This document shows, piece by piece, positions 1 through 10,073 of a stretch of 64,000 nt of DNA. The position numbers and the translations under genes were made by a program. This DNA comes from Halomonas meridiana. Lineage in GTDB: Bacteria; Pseudomonadota; Gammaproteobacteria; Pseudomonadales; Halomonadaceae. The stretch's first letter is position 1. Each line of letters starts with the position of its first letter. The notes under the pieces are model-generated. The model was not told the origin of the DNA, did not search any database, and saw nothing but the letters and a program-made list of their open reading frames with translations. The stretch is from assembly GCF_009846525.1 (NCBI RefSeq), contig NZ_CP024621.1, positions 744,001-808,000 of the forward strand, written 5' to 3'.

Positions 1-224
1 GGCTTGGACATATCTTTGGGCGTGGTGAGCAGGTATCCGACGGTGAGGGCGGCTACTGGATCAACGCAATCAACGAACCGGTGGCGAACAACCGCTACGT
101 GCTACGGGTAGGCTCCGAGGCCGTCAACCACCGTGTCATGTGGCCAGATGGCGAGCATCCCACCGTGAGCTTGAGCGAGCGGGCCGCCGGTCAGCGCGTC
201 ACGATTGCTTTGTCATCGCCCTAA
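1..224 (+). CDS. DUF1850-like protein, C-terminal part (truncated by window edge)
   Basis: The frame is open from the window edge (first full codon at base 3) to TAA at 222-224 and gives about 73 residues, including GHIFGRGEQ, GGYWINAINEP and YVLRVGSEAVNH. This pattern (Gly-rich start, GYW, then a hydrophobic strand with NH) resembles the C-terminus of DUF1850 proteins. Those small proteins are commonly encoded between a TAXI-type TRAP solute receptor and a fused TRAP permease, and a fused permease follows 102 bp downstream. The molecular function of DUF1850 is not known. Family assignment is from memory of the pattern plus context; the N-terminus is not in the window. Confidence 0.6.
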   Translation, partial: LGHIFGRGEQVSDGEGGYWINAINEPVANNRYVLRVGSEAVNHRVMWPDGEHPTVSLSERAAGQRVTIALSSP

Positions 225-326
225 ATCCTGCGTCGCTTGCCAGCTATGTGCGCTTATCGATGTCACGTTTCATAAAAATTAAGTGGGTGTTAACCCCCTA
301 AGTTAGCTAACGCTTCCGAGGACTTC

Positions 327-2339
327 ATGAACGAATCCACGCCACCGCCGACTGTGATGCCGGGCGGCAATGCGATTCAACCCCGCTTCGTTTTATGGTG
401 TATCACCATCGTGGCGGTGGGACTCTCGCTCTTCCAACTCTACTCGGCGGGTATTCAGCCGCTGGGCCTGTTCTATCAGCGCAGTATTCACTTGGCGCTG
501 ATCATGCTGCTGGCATTTTTGATGTTTCCGGCCTTCGGGCCTAACCGAAAGCGCGGCATTCTGGGCTGGGGCATCGACCTCGTCTTCTTTGCCGGGGCGC
601 TGATCACCGGCGGCTACCTGGTACTCAACCTCGATGCCATCTTCAGTCGCGCCGGGTTCTGGAATCAGACCGATATCTTGGTCGCGTGTATTGCCACGGT
701 CACCGTGCTGGAAGCCAGCCGCCGCGCGGTGGGCTTTGGTATGACGGTGATTGGCCTGTTGGCCATTATCTACGCCTTTGCTGGCCCCCGGGGGGAGCTG
801 CCTTGGCTGGGCGAGTGGATGCCCGGCATCATGGAACATCGTGGGTATAGCCTCGACCGCGTAGCGGGCCAGCTTTACCTTGGCCAAGAGGGCATTTTCG
901 GCCTGCCGCTGGGAGTGGCGGCCACCTATATCTTTATTTTCGTGCTCTTCGGCGCCTTTCTGGAAAGCACCGGTGCCGGTAAATTCTTTATCGATATGGC
1001 CTATGCCGCCACCGGGCGTCAGCGCGGCGGCCCGGCGAAAGCCGCCGTGCTGGCCTCGGCGGGCATGGGCTCCATTTCGGGGAGCGCCATTGCCAACGTG
1101 GTGACCACCGGCGCGTTTACCATTCCCCTGATGAAAAAGCTGGGTTACCAGCCCAAACAGGCGGGGGGTATCGAAGCGGCGGCCTCTACCGGCGGGCAAA
1201 TCATGCCGCCGCTGATGGGTGCTGGCGCGTTTTTAATCGCGGAATATACCAACACGCCGTACCTGGAAATTGTCAAAATCAGTATCCTCCCGGCGATCAT
1301 GTACTTCGCGACGGTCTATCTCTTCGTGCATATCATCGCCTTGAAGCAGGGCATGCAGGGCATGGCCAAGAGCGAGTTGCCGCAAATGCGTCAGGTTATG
1401 AAGGATGGCTGGCACTTCCTGCTTCCGCTGGCGGTACTGGTGTGGCTGCTGGCCATGAGCATGTCACCCATGCGGGTGGGCTACTACGCAGTCGTCACCA
1501 TGGTGGCGGTGGCCGTTTTGCGCTACGCGCTTTGGTACTTCTTCGTGGCACCCAAACAGGGCGAGCCGGTCACGGTCGAACGCACCAAAGTGGTCGTATG
1601 GACAGGTCTGGTGAAGCTGGTACAGGGGTTGGAGCTGGGCGCGCGCAATGCCGTCGCGGTTTCCATGGCCTGTGCGGTGGCGGGTATCATCGTCGGCGTG
1701 GTCGGTTTGACCGGGCTGGGGCTGAAGTTCTCCTCCATGATGCTGGCGTTCTCCGGCGGTAATCTGGTACTCGCGCTGCTTCTGGTGCTGATTGCGAGTT
1801 TGATTCTAGGCATGGGCCTGCCGGTGACCGCGAGCTATATCGTGCTGATCGTTCTCGTCGGACCGGCGCTTACCTCGGAGTTCGGCGTGCCGCTGTTGAT
1901 CGCGCACCTGGTGGTGTTCTGGTACTCCCAGGACTCCAACGTCACGCCGCCCATTGCGCTCGCGGGGTTTGCCGGGGCGGCCATTGCGGGCAGTAAACCC
2001 ATGGAGACGGGATTCCAGGCGTGGAAGTTTGCCAAAGGGCTCTATTTGATTCCGCTGTTCATGGTCTTCAATCCGGAAATCATCATCGGCGGGCCGGTGC
2101 TCGTGGTGGTCTGGAACGCGGTCATCGCGCTGTTGGCGCTCTGTGCGTTTGCGGCTTCGCTAGAGGGGTATTTGTTCACCCGCATGTCTTGGCTGCCGCG
2201 CCTGGCCATTGGCGGTGCGATCGTCGGTGTGTTCTACCCGAGTCTCTGGACCGAAATGGCAGGGGTCGCCGTGATGATCGTCGCCATCGCGGCCAACTGG
2301 CAGGCGAGCAAGCGGGAGACACCACCGGTTGCCGGTTGA
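327..2339 (+). CDS. TRAP transporter permease, fused small and large membrane subunits (4TM/12TM type)
   Basis: At 670 aa it is almost entirely hydrophobic, with roughly 16-18 predicted membrane segments. The first ~200 residues correspond to the small DctQ-like subunit and the rest to the large DctM-like subunit. Conserved large-subunit stretches include GSISGSAIANVVTTGAF (about residue 250) and TGGQIMPPLMGAGAF (about residue 288). Fused permeases of this kind work with TAXI-family periplasmic receptors and drive uptake of organic acids with a Na+ or H+ gradient across the inner membrane. The substrate cannot be read from the sequence. The upstream DUF1850-like gene supports a TAXI-type system. 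Transcription probably ends at the hairpin at 2365-2398. Confidence 0.9.
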   Translation: MNESTPPPTVMPGGNAIQPRFVLWCITIVAVGLSLFQLYSAGIQPLGLFYQRSIHLALIMLLAFLMFPAFGPNRKRGILGWGIDLVFFAGALITGGYLVLNLDAIFSRAGFWNQTDILVACIATVTVLEASRRAVGFGMTVIGLLAIIYAFAGPRGELPWLGEWMPGIMEHRGYSLDRVAGQLYLGQEGIFGLPLGVAATYIFIFVLFGAFLESTGAGKFFIDMAYAATGRQRGGPAKAAVLASAGMGSISGSAIANVVTTGAFTIPLMKKLGYQPKQAGGIEAAASTGGQIMPPLMGAGAFLIAEYTNTPYLEIVKISILPAIMYFATVYLFVHIIALKQGMQGMAKSELPQMRQVMKDGWHFLLPLAVLVWLLAMSMSPMRVGYYAVVTMVAVAVLRYALWYFFVAPKQGEPVTVERTKVVVWTGLVKLVQGLELGARNAVAVSMACAVAGIIVGVVGLTGLGLKFSSMMLAFSGGNLVLALLLVLIASLILGMGLPVTASYIVLIVLVGPALTSEFGVPLLIAHLVVFWYSQDSNVTPPIALAGFAGAAIAGSKPMETGFQAWKFAKGLYLIPLFMVFNPEIIIGGPVLVVVWNAVIALLALCAFAASLEGYLFTRMSWLPRLAIGGAIVGVFYPSLWTEMAGVAVMIVAIAANWQASKRETPPVAG

Positions 2340-2364
2340 GTGTGCCGAGTAGACAAGCAGCACC

Positions 2365-2398
2365 AAAAAAGCCCGGGAACGTCAGCTCCCGGGCTTTT
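2365..2398. terminator. Bidirectional rho-independent terminator between the TRAP permease and mrcA
   Basis: An 8-bp GC-rich stem (GCCCGGGA / TCCCGGGC) is flanked by an A run on the left and TTTT on the right. It can therefore stop both the rightward permease transcript and the leftward mrcA transcript, which converge here. Confidence 0.85.
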
Positions 2399-2440
2399 CG
2401 TGTCAACGGCTCACCCGTGGGCTAACCGATGGTCGGTGCC

Positions 2441-4969
2441 TTAGAAGATCGACTCTGCCGTGCCTGACCCCTGCGAGCCGCTGGCCTCTTCCAGCTCCTG
2501 GCTGATACGGCGAGGCTGGAAGTCGGGCAGATGATCCTGGTGGAACAGCTCCGAGATGCCGCCAGACTGGTCATCGTGCAAGCGACGGCCGGTATTCGGG
2601 TCCACCCGCGCGGTGACGATGGTATCGGGACGCTCTGGCAGCGCAGAGGGCGTCCCTTCCAGCGCATCGCCCATGAAGTCGATCCAGATCGGCAGTGCAG
2701 CATTCGCGCCGTACTCGGCAATGGTGTCGTTGCTGTCTTTACCGACCCACACCGTCGTTACGAGATTGCTGTTGAAACCGGCAAACCAAGCGTCCCGCTG
2801 GCTGTTAGTCGTCCCGGTTTTACCGACGATGTCGTCACGGTTCAGGCTTAGCGCTGCCCGGCCCGTGCCCGATGTGATGACGTCGCGCAGCATGTCACGC
2901 AGGATGTACACCGCTGCGGGGTCAGCGACGCGGGGCGCGATAGGGTAGCTCTTCCCATCGATTTCGACGGTTTCCTGGTCCTCGGCACAGTTCACGCAGG
3001 CCACCTGCGGCGTGGCTTCGTCAATGACTTCGTTATCGTCATCACGAGTGACGCGCTCGATAAACCAAGGCGCGACCTGGAAGCCACCGTTGGCGATCAC
3101 CGCGTAGGCGTTGGTCATCTCCATGGGCGTGAGGCTGGCGCTCCCCAGGGCCAGTGACAGACCGCGGGGAAGGCGCTCAGGCGCAAAGCCAAAGCCTTCG
3201 AGGTACTGAATGGTGTGGTCGAGCCCCATGGTTTGCAGAACGCGAATGGTGACGAGATTGCGCGAACGCGCAAGCGCCGGACGCAGGCGCATCGGCCCTT
3301 GGAAGTCGCGGCTGGAGTTCACCGGACGCCACAGCGAATCGCTGCCGTCGTCCAGCACCACCGGCGCGTCATTGACCACACTGGCAGCGTTCATTTCGCC
3401 ATCCTGTAGCGCGGCGAGGTAGATGAACGGCTTGAAGATCGAGCCAGACTGGCGCTGGGCCTGAACGGCACGGTTGAATTTACTGGCGTTGAAATCGAAC
3501 CCGCCTTGAAGTGCCAGAATCGCGCCGGTGCGCGGGTCTTGCGCCACCAGCGAACCTTCGGCATCCGGGCGCTGAGAGAGACGCAGCGTGCCGTCGTCGG
3601 TTTCGATGACACGGATCATATCGCCACGTTCGGCAATCTGCGCTGCGCTGCTGGGCTCGGCCCCGCGGCTACGCGGGCTCAAATAGGGGCGCGCCCAGTT
3701 CAGGCCGCTCCACGGAATGGTTTGCAGCTCACCGCCACGGGTCAGTACCTGCATCTCGCGGCCACTGCTCTCTACTACGATGGCGGGTTGCAGTAGGCCG
3801 TAGTTAGGCGTGCGCTCCAGTACCTGTAGCCAGTTGCTCACATCGCCATCCACACCTTCGACTTCGGTTTGGCTGCGTTGGGCAGCCTGACGTGCGGTTT
3901 GGCGTATTTCCGGCGACTCGGACAGCTCCTCTTCCAGGCCCTGGGTATTGGTCTGCTCTTGGGCTTCTACCAAGCTGGGCGCGATGTCTTCCTGCTCGGC
4001 ACCGCGCCAACCGTGACGCAGGTCGTACTCGATCAGACCGTTGGCCAGCGCTTGGCGGGCAAAGGGCTGCAGTTCGCTGTCGATGGTGGTGTAAATACGG
4101 TAGCCGCCGGTATAGGCGGTGTCGCCAAAGCGTTCGATGGCGTACTGGCGAGCCATCTCTGCCACGTAGGCGGCATCCACTTCGGTTTGCGTGTAGTGAC
4201 GGCGCGCGGTGACCGGCGCCTGCACGGCATTCTGGTAGGTATCGTTATCGATATAGCCAAGCTCGCGCATACGGAACAGGATCCAGTTGCGGCGGATCAG
4301 TGAGCGCTCGGAGTTGGCCAGCGGGTTGAACGCCGAGGGTGCTTTGGGCAGCCCGGCAATCATCGCCGTTTCTGCCAGACTCAGCTCGGCCAGCGGCTTG
4401 TCGTAATAGGTCTCGGCGGCGGCGGCAATCCCGTAGGCGCGGTTACCCAGGAAGATTTTGTTGACGTAAAGCTCGAAGATCTCCTCTTTATCGAGGATTT
4501 GTTCCATTTGCAGGGCCAGCAGAATCTCTCGAATCTTACGCGTGAAAGTCTGATCCAGGGTCAGCATGTAGTTACGCGCGACCTGCATGGTGATGGTAGA
4601 ACCGCCCGATTGAATGGTGCCGCCGCTCTGTACCAGCTCGACCGCCGCCCGCGCTAGGCCGCGCGGGTCGACACCGGCGTGGTCGAAGTAGCTGGCATCT
4701 TCGGCGGCGATCAGCGCGTTGATCATGTCTTGGGGAATGTCGTCGAAGTCGATCGCCATGCGGCGCTCTTCACCGAATTCGCCGATCAGCTTGCCGTCGT
4801 TGGTAAAGATTCGCAGCGGGGTGTGCAGTTCGAAATCCTGCAGCTGGCGCACGTCGGGCAGGCCCGGCGAGAAATAGATAGCGGCACCGATCACCGCCAG
4901 TATGACCGCACCCGAGAGCGCAACGACCAGCGAAAATAGTGACAGCACAAGAGTTCGTAAAAACGTCAT
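2441..4969 (-). CDS. mrcA: Penicillin-binding protein 1A, bifunctional peptidoglycan glycosyltransferase/transpeptidase
   Basis: Class A PBP that polymerises lipid II into glycan strands and crosslinks the peptides in the periplasm. It is 842 aa, close to the E. coli PBP1A length. An N-terminal membrane anchor spans about residues 5-32. The glycosyltransferase domain carries the catalytic Glu in AAEDASYFDHAG (about residue 90). The transpeptidase domain carries the SxxK motif in SGSIFKPF, SxN in ARSRNL and KTG in GKTGTTNS. The start chosen is the ATG at 4969, just before the anchor; the frame stays open a further 24 codons upstream but that extension is not membrane-like. The gene is divergent from pilM, the classic arrangement in Pseudomonas and relatives. 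Confidence 0.95.
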   Translation of the reverse strand: MTFLRTLVLSLFSLVVALSGAVILAVIGAAIYFSPGLPDVRQLQDFELHTPLRIFTNDGKLIGEFGEERRMAIDFDDIPQDMINALIAAEDASYFDHAGVDPRGLARAAVELVQSGGTIQSGGSTITMQVARNYMLTLDQTFTRKIREILLALQMEQILDKEEIFELYVNKIFLGNRAYGIAAAAETYYDKPLAELSLAETAMIAGLPKAPSAFNPLANSERSLIRRNWILFRMRELGYIDNDTYQNAVQAPVTARRHYTQTEVDAAYVAEMARQYAIERFGDTAYTGGYRIYTTIDSELQPFARQALANGLIEYDLRHGWRGAEQEDIAPSLVEAQEQTNTQGLEEELSESPEIRQTARQAAQRSQTEVEGVDGDVSNWLQVLERTPNYGLLQPAIVVESSGREMQVLTRGGELQTIPWSGLNWARPYLSPRSRGAEPSSAAQIAERGDMIRVIETDDGTLRLSQRPDAEGSLVAQDPRTGAILALQGGFDFNASKFNRAVQAQRQSGSIFKPFIYLAALQDGEMNAASVVNDAPVVLDDGSDSLWRPVNSSRDFQGPMRLRPALARSRNLVTIRVLQTMGLDHTIQYLEGFGFAPERLPRGLSLALGSASLTPMEMTNAYAVIANGGFQVAPWFIERVTRDDDNEVIDEATPQVACVNCAEDQETVEIDGKSYPIAPRVADPAAVYILRDMLRDVITSGTGRAALSLNRDDIVGKTGTTNSQRDAWFAGFNSNLVTTVWVGKDSNDTIAEYGANAALPIWIDFMGDALEGTPSALPERPDTIVTARVDPNTGRRLHDDQSGGISELFHQDHLPDFQPRRISQELEEASGSQGSGTAESIF

Positions 4970-5162
4970 GAACAGTGGGCACCCGTGAAAAGAAGAGTAG
5001 GTATGGTGGTGTAACCGCCATAGCGCGCAATTGGCTGCCATTATAGGAAGGGGAGGCAGCGGCCACCAGTGTTGATATGACGTAGAGGCATTGGCGTGTG
5101 CCTTAACTAAAAATCATGTAACCTCGAAACTCGCACGACAGGCAGGCGGAGTCGAACTCAAC

Positions 5163-6224
5163 ATGCGCTTACTAAAACCCAGTAAAGGGTTGATTGGTGT
5201 CGATATTACGTCGGCCACCGTCAAGCTACTCGAACTCAAACGGTGTAACGACAACTATCAGGTCGAGAGCTATGCCGTACGTCCGCTGCGCGAGGGCGCG
5301 GTGGTCGAACGCCGCATTCGTGATATGAACGATGTTGCCAACGTGCTGAGTCGTGCCGTCGAGCATGCCAAACCGTCTACGCGTAAGGCGGCCGTGGCCG
5401 TTCCGGCCAGCGCCGCCATTACCAAGACGCTCCAGTTTCCCGTATCGCTGAGCGAAGACGAGATCGAGGAGCGGATCATCGCCGAGTCTGACCGGCATAT
5501 TCCGTTTCCGTTCAGCGAGGTGGCGTTCGACTTTCACTGCCTTGGGCCCGCGCCCTTCGATGACGAGCAGCAGCAAGTCATTCTGGTCGCCTGCCGCCAG
5601 CAGGACGTGTCGCAGCTCACTGAAACCTTGGAGCGGGCAGGGCTAGAGCCCGCGGCGGTAGACGTGGAAACCTTCGCCATGGAGCGTTCGCTGGCCGAGC
5701 TGCGCCGCCAGCTCAACGTAGACAGCGACCCCAACGCCTGCGTCGGGCTGGTGGATATCGGCGCGAACATGAACGCCTTTCACGTGGTGCGTGGTGGCCA
5801 TATCGTCTACAGCCGCGATACCGTGTTTGGCGGCCGCCAGCTCACCGACGCTATTCGCGATCACTACTCCTTGAGCAACGAAGAGGCCGGCTTTGCGAAA
5901 AAGCGCGGTGGCCTGCCAGAGGATTACCACGACAAAGTGCTCAATCCGTTTCTGGAGACCGTCGTGCAGCAGGTGGGACGCTCGCTGCAGCTTTACTATA
6001 CCGCTGGCCGTCAGCATGAAGTGCAACACATCGTGCTAGCGGGCGGCTCCAGCGTCATTCCCGGCTTGGCCGAACGCATTGCCGAAGATAGCGGCATGTC
6101 GGTGACCATTGCCAACCCGTTCCAGCGAATGCGGGTCAACAAGCGCCTCAACATGGAAGGTCTGACCAACGATGCCCCCGCCATGCTCACCGCTGGGGGT
6201 TTAGCGATGAGGGTCGGGCTATGA
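5163..6224 (+). CDS. pilM: Type IV pilus assembly protein PilM (actin-like ATPase)
   Basis: Cytoplasmic actin/FtsA-fold protein that binds the N-terminus of PilN and links the inner-membrane PilNO complex to the pilus motor. It is 353 aa and starts with the typical GLIGVDITSATVKLLEL nucleotide-binding strand; VGLVDIGANMNAFHVV (about residue 195) and IVLAGGSSVIPGLAERI (about residue 290) are the phosphate 2 and adenosine motifs. The ATG at 5163 was chosen because it sits immediately before the conserved start; an upstream in-frame ATG at 5091 would add 24 unconserved residues. First gene of pilMNOPQ, with a 4-bp ATGA overlap to pilN. Confidence 0.95.
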   Translation: MRLLKPSKGLIGVDITSATVKLLELKRCNDNYQVESYAVRPLREGAVVERRIRDMNDVANVLSRAVEHAKPSTRKAAVAVPASAAITKTLQFPVSLSEDEIEERIIAESDRHIPFPFSEVAFDFHCLGPAPFDDEQQQVILVACRQQDVSQLTETLERAGLEPAAVDVETFAMERSLAELRRQLNVDSDPNACVGLVDIGANMNAFHVVRGGHIVYSRDTVFGGRQLTDAIRDHYSLSNEEAGFAKKRGGLPEDYHDKVLNPFLETVVQQVGRSLQLYYTAGRQHEVQHIVLAGGSSVIPGLAERIAEDSGMSVTIANPFQRMRVNKRLNMEGLTNDAPAMLTAGGLAMRVGL

Positions 6225-6790
6225 GCATCACGATTAACCTGCTTCCCTGGCGGGAAGCGCGCCGGGAAAAGCGGACCCGCCGTTTTTACGGAGTCGTGGT
6301 GCTGATGCTGGTGGCGGGCATTGCCCTGGGCCTGGGGGTCGCCCAGCTCTACCAGCAAAAGCTAGCCGCCCAGCAGCAGCGTAATGCCTACATCACCCAG
6401 CACATCGAGCGCCTGAACAACGAAATTGCCGACGTACAGCGCTACCAGCAAACCGCCGAGCGCTTGGGTGAACAGTTAACGCTGTTTCAAACCCTGCAAG
6501 CCGAGCGGATCAGCACCGTGCAGCTTTTCAATGCTATCGCCGCGAGTGCGGTGGATGGCGTGGTGTATCAGCGCCTGACGCGCACCGGCGAGCAGGTGAG
6601 CGTATCGGCCATGGCAGGCAGCGAGCGTCAGGTCTCCGATCAGCTTCGTCAGCTCGCCAGCGTGCCAGAGCTTGGCGTGCCGCTCCTGTCGGAAGTCACC
6701 AGCGGGCAGGATGGCAACAGTCGCATGTTCCAGTTCGAAGTGGTGCAATCCTCGCTGGAAGAGCTCGGTGATGAGGAGGAGTCGCCATGA
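6221..6790 (+). CDS. pilN: Type IV pilus inner-membrane alignment protein PilN
   Basis: A 189-aa bitopic membrane protein. The cytoplasmic N-terminus contains INLLPWREARREKR, the PilN motif that docks onto PilM. One membrane helix follows (about residues 24-42), then a coiled coil and a ferredoxin-like periplasmic domain that pairs with PilO. The start overlaps the pilM stop (ATGA at 6221) and the end overlaps pilO in the same way, indicating translational coupling. Identification is firm from the N-terminal motif and the gene order. Confidence 0.93.
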   Translation: MSITINLLPWREARREKRTRRFYGVVVLMLVAGIALGLGVAQLYQQKLAAQQQRNAYITQHIERLNNEIADVQRYQQTAERLGEQLTLFQTLQAERISTVQLFNAIAASAVDGVVYQRLTRTGEQVSVSAMAGSERQVSDQLRQLASVPELGVPLLSEVTSGQDGNSRMFQFEVVQSSLEELGDEEESP

Positions 6791-7437
6791 AGTGGGGGCG
6801 CGAGCGGTGGCAGGATGAGTGGCAGCGGCTGAAAACCCTGGATTGGCAGGCGCTGGATGTCAAAGAGGCGGGTGAATGGCCTGTGCTGCTCAAAGCACTG
6901 TGTGGTGCACTGGCGTTTGGCGTCGCCCTTGGCGGGCTGAGTTGGTGGTTGGTGAGCGAAAAGCGCGTCGAGCTGGAAGCAGCGGAGCGCCAAGAGGCGC
7001 GGCTTTTGAACGAATACCGCAGCAAAGTTTCCGAAGCGGCGTTTTTGCCCGAAGTGCGCGACCAGCTCACCGCTCTCGAAGAGCAGATGGCCACCATGCG
7101 TTCCATGCTGCCCACCAGTGCCGAAATTCCCTCGTTGCTGGACAGTATTAGCGATGCGGCGTTGGATAATGACCTCAGTATCGAGACGATTCGCCTGCGT
7201 CCCACCGTGAGCAACACGCACTATGTGGAACACCCGCTGGATATTCAGGTGCGTGGCGGCTATCACGAGCTGGCGCAATTCGTGGCCGATATTAGCCAGC
7301 TAGCACGTATCGTGACCCAGCACGATGTCGCGCTTTCGCCTGCCGAGCAGAGTGGGGAGTCGCTGCGAATGTCGCTGGTGGCCCGCACCTATAGCTATAT
7401 AGAAGAAGCAGGCGAAGGGGAGGTGCCAGCCCCATGA
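6787..7437 (+). CDS. pilO: Type IV pilus inner-membrane alignment protein PilO
   Basis: A 216-aa protein with an extended cytoplasmic N-terminus, one membrane helix around residues 35-57, a periplasmic coiled coil (about 60-100) and a C-terminal ferredoxin-like fold. It forms heterodimers with PilN and contacts PilP, connecting the inner-membrane platform to the secretin. The segment YHELAQFVADISQLARIV is characteristic of PilO. It overlaps pilN and pilP by 4 bp each, so the whole cluster is expected to be one transcript. Confidence 0.92.
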   Translation: MKWGRERWQDEWQRLKTLDWQALDVKEAGEWPVLLKALCGALAFGVALGGLSWWLVSEKRVELEAAERQEARLLNEYRSKVSEAAFLPEVRDQLTALEEQMATMRSMLPTSAEIPSLLDSISDAALDNDLSIETIRLRPTVSNTHYVEHPLDIQVRGGYHELAQFVADISQLARIVTQHDVALSPAEQSGESLRMSLVARTYSYIEEAGEGEVPAP

Positions 7438-7952
7438 AGCGTTTATTCAGCATTGGCATGGTGGCGCTGCTGGCAGGCTGTGGCGATGCCAACCTCAGCC
7501 AGCTAGAGTCGGTCATGGAGGAGATTCGGCGTGCCCCGACGGGGCAGCCGCCGGTCATCATTCCGACGATTCCCGAATACCAGCCGGTGGATTACCGCTA
7601 TAGTGACACCCGCAGCCCCTTTCTGGCACCTGAGAGCGTGCGGGCGACCGACGTGGTTGCGGTCTTCGACAGCGCCTTGGCCCCCGACCAGCAACGAAAG
7701 GCCGAGCCGCTCGAGCAGTTTCCGCTCCAAAGCCTGCGTTTAGTGGGCACGCTGCGCATGGGGGGGCAGCAGGTGGCGCTGATCAGCGCGCCGGACGGCA
7801 GCGTGACCAGCGTGCGTGAAGGCAATTATCTCGGCACCGACTACGGGCAGGTCACCGACATTCGCCCGCAGGAAGTGCACATCACCGAACGTATTTTAAA
7901 TCAGCAGGTGGGTTGGCAGGAGCGTCAGGCAACGCTCAGCTTGGATGAGTAG
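7434..7952 (+). CDS. pilP: Type IV pilus assembly lipoprotein PilP
   Basis: A 172-aa lipoprotein with signal peptide and lipobox LLAGCG (Cys about residue 17), so the mature protein is lipid-anchored and periplasmic. A flexible linker is followed by a C-terminal beta-sandwich domain with SLRLVGTLRMGGQQVALI and VREGNYLGTDYGQVTDI, typical of PilP. It bridges PilNO to the N-domains of the PilQ secretin. The ATG overlaps the pilO stop; a 33-bp gap separates it from pilQ. Confidence 0.93.
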   Translation: MKRLFSIGMVALLAGCGDANLSQLESVMEEIRRAPTGQPPVIIPTIPEYQPVDYRYSDTRSPFLAPESVRATDVVAVFDSALAPDQQRKAEPLEQFPLQSLRLVGTLRMGGQQVALISAPDGSVTSVREGNYLGTDYGQVTDIRPQEVHITERILNQQVGWQERQATLSLDE

Positions 7953-7985
7953 CCAGCGCGCTCACGCCACCAGGCAACCCACTTC

Positions 7986-10073
7986 ATGACTTGTTACCGG
8001 ATGACACCTATGGCCGCTACACTTCGTCGAATGACGCTATCACTGTTAGCTCTGATGCCAACGTTTGCTTTTGGGTCCGTGCTAACCGATTTGGATGTGC
8101 GCCAAACCGGCAGCGGTGAGGTCGAGCTGCTCCTGCAATTCAGCGGCGGTGTCGCCGAACTGCGCGGCTACCGATTGGACGCGCCGCCCCGCTTGGCGCT
8201 GGATCTGGCCGATACGCAGAGCGATCTGCCCCAGCGCCGGATCAGCGTGGAGAACGCAAGCGTCGAGCAGATTACAGCGCTGGAGGGAAATGGCCGAACG
8301 CGTCTGGTGGTCGATTTACGCCAGCCGCTCGACTACACCTCCCGAGTGGAAGGCGACCAGCTGCGCATTACGCTGGTGGCGGCTGCCAGTGCGCCGCCGT
8401 CTGCGCCAGCGGCCATGAACGCCGCGTCGTCCGAGCCGGTCAGTGGCGGCCTGGAAACCGACGAAGGGCCGCAAGTCACCGACATCGATTTTCGCCGGGG
8501 AGCGGATGGCGCCGGTCGTTTGTTGGTTACGTTCGACCGCGAAGGCGTGGTGACCCAGGTGCGCGAAGGCAGTGACGGAGTGGTCGTGGCCGAACTGCGC
8601 GATGTGGACATTCCCGATGCGCTCAACCAAATCTACGATGTGACCGATTTCGCGACGCCGATTACGCGCATCACGCCTCGCTCTGGGCAGCGCGATACGC
8701 TGCTGGAGCTGCAAACCAACGGTCCCTACGCGATGATCTCATCGCAAAGCGGTCGTACGCTCACCGTCGAAGTGCAGCCAGTGAGCCAAGCCAGCCAGCA
8801 AGAGCGCGATCAGCAGGGCGAGAGTTTTACCGGCGATCGCCTGAGCCTCAATTTCCAAGATATCGAAGTACGCGCGGTGCTGGCTACCCTGGCCGAATTT
8901 ACCGGCCTGAACCTGGTGGCGAGCGACAGCGTCACGGGCCGGGTGACGCTCAATCTGAACGACGTGCCCTGGGATCAGGCGCTGGCGCTGATTCTGCAAA
9001 GTCAGGGACTCTCAAGCCGTGAGCAGGGCAATGTCATTGTCGTGGCACCGGCGGGGGAGCTGGCGGAGATCGAGCGCCAAGAGATCGAAGCGCGCAACCA
9101 GCAGCAGACGTTAGCGCCGCTGGTGACCGAGTTCATCGAGGTGAAATACGCCCGGGCCGAAGACTTGGCCCAACTGCTGCGTGGGGCGGAAGGCTTTGGT
9201 TTGCTGACCGAGCGTGGCCGGGTGAGTGTCGATCAGCGCACCAACACGCTGTTGATCCAAGATACTGCCGATCAGGTGCGCGACATCATGCGTACCCTCG
9301 ACCGTCTTGATGTGGCGGTACGCCAAGTACAAATAGAGGCGCGCATCGTGATTGCCCGGGATACGGCGTCTCGTGAGCTGGGCGTGAACTGGGGCGTTTC
9401 CAGCACCCGCGGCTTTGTAGAAGGAGACGACGGTACGTTCTCACGTCGCGATATCAACCCTGACGGCATCAACCGCGCTCAGGGGGGGCTGGCGGTGGAT
9501 TTGGGCTCCACGGCGGCAGCCAACACCGGCTTTAGCTTTGGCTACCTTTCTGGGGATATTCTGCTCGACCTGGAGCTACGCGCGTTGGAAAGCGAAGGCA
9601 AGAGCCAGACGATCTCCCAGCCCCGCGTGATTACCGCCAACCAGCGCACCGCCACCATTCGCCAGGGCGAAGAGCGGGCGTTCCAGAGTGTCGATGCCCA
9701 GGGCAACCCGGATACCGAATTCAAAGAGGCGGAGCTGTCGCTGGAGGTGACCCCACAAATCACCCCGGACAATCGCATCATCATGGATTTGGTGATCAAG
9801 AACGATAGCTTCCGTGAGAGCGAGTTTGGCGGCGAGCCGCCCATCGATACCAATCAAATCGAAACCCAGGTGCTGGTGGATAATGGCCAGACGGTGGTGT
9901 TAGGCGGTATTTTGACCACAGAGCAGCTTAGCCAAATGGCCAAGACGCCGCTTCTCGGTGACCTTCCGGTGCTAGGACGCCTGTTCCGCTATACCGAAGA
10001 GAGCAATGAAAAGGTAGAGTTACTGGTCTTTATTACTCCACGACTACTTGATGATGGTTTGGCGGTTCGCTGA
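7986..10073 (+). CDS. pilQ: Type IV pilus secretin PilQ
   Basis: Outer-membrane ring through which the pilus exits. The reading frame gives 695 aa: a signal peptide; two AMIN domains (about residues 30-110 and 155-265) that bind peptidoglycan; a secretin/TonB N-domain (about 285-345) with [20 protein letters not shown]; an N1-type domain (about 370-430); and the secretin barrel (about 490-690) with [13 protein letters not shown] and [10 protein letters not shown] near the end. Three in-frame ATGs (7986, 8001, 8010) are possible; the one at 8010 puts the signal peptide at the very N-terminus. The stop TGA shares a base with the aroK start. Confidence 0.94.
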   Translation: MTCYRMTPMAATLRRMTLSLLALMPTFAFGSVLTDLDVRQTGSGEVELLLQFSGGVAELRGYRLDAPPRLALDLADTQSDLPQRRISVENASVEQITALEGNGRTRLVVDLRQPLDYTSRVEGDQLRITLVAAASAPPSAPAAMNAASSEPVSGGLETDEGPQVTDIDFRRGADGAGRLLVTFDREGVVTQVREGSDGVVVAELRDVDIPDALNQIYDVTDFATPITRITPRSGQRDTLLELQTNGPYAMISSQSGRTLTVEVQPVSQASQQERDQQGESFTGDRLSLNFQDIEVRAVLATLAEFTGLNLVASDSVTGRVTLNLNDVPWDQALALILQSQGLSSREQGNVIVVAPAGELAEIERQEIEARNQQQTLAPLVTEFIEVKYARAEDLAQLLRGAEGFGLLTERGRVSVDQRTNTLLIQDTADQVRDIMRTLDRLDVAVRQVQIEARIVIARDTASRELGVNWGVSSTRGFVEGDDGTFSRRDINPDGINRAQGGLAVDLGSTAAANTGFSFGYLSGDILLDLELRALESEGKSQTISQPRVITANQRTATIRQGEERAFQSVDAQGNPDTEFKEAELSLEVTPQITPDNRIIMDLVIKNDSFRESEFGGEPPIDTNQIETQVLVDNGQTVVLGGILTTEQLSQMAKTPLLGDLPVLGRLFRYTEESNEKVELLVFITPRLLDDGLAVR

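Noticed and set aside
393..1199. Long minus-strand frame opposite the TRAP permease
   Set aside because: Low-complexity His/Gly/Arg-rich shadow of a GC-rich coding strand; the plus-strand frame has clear family motifs.
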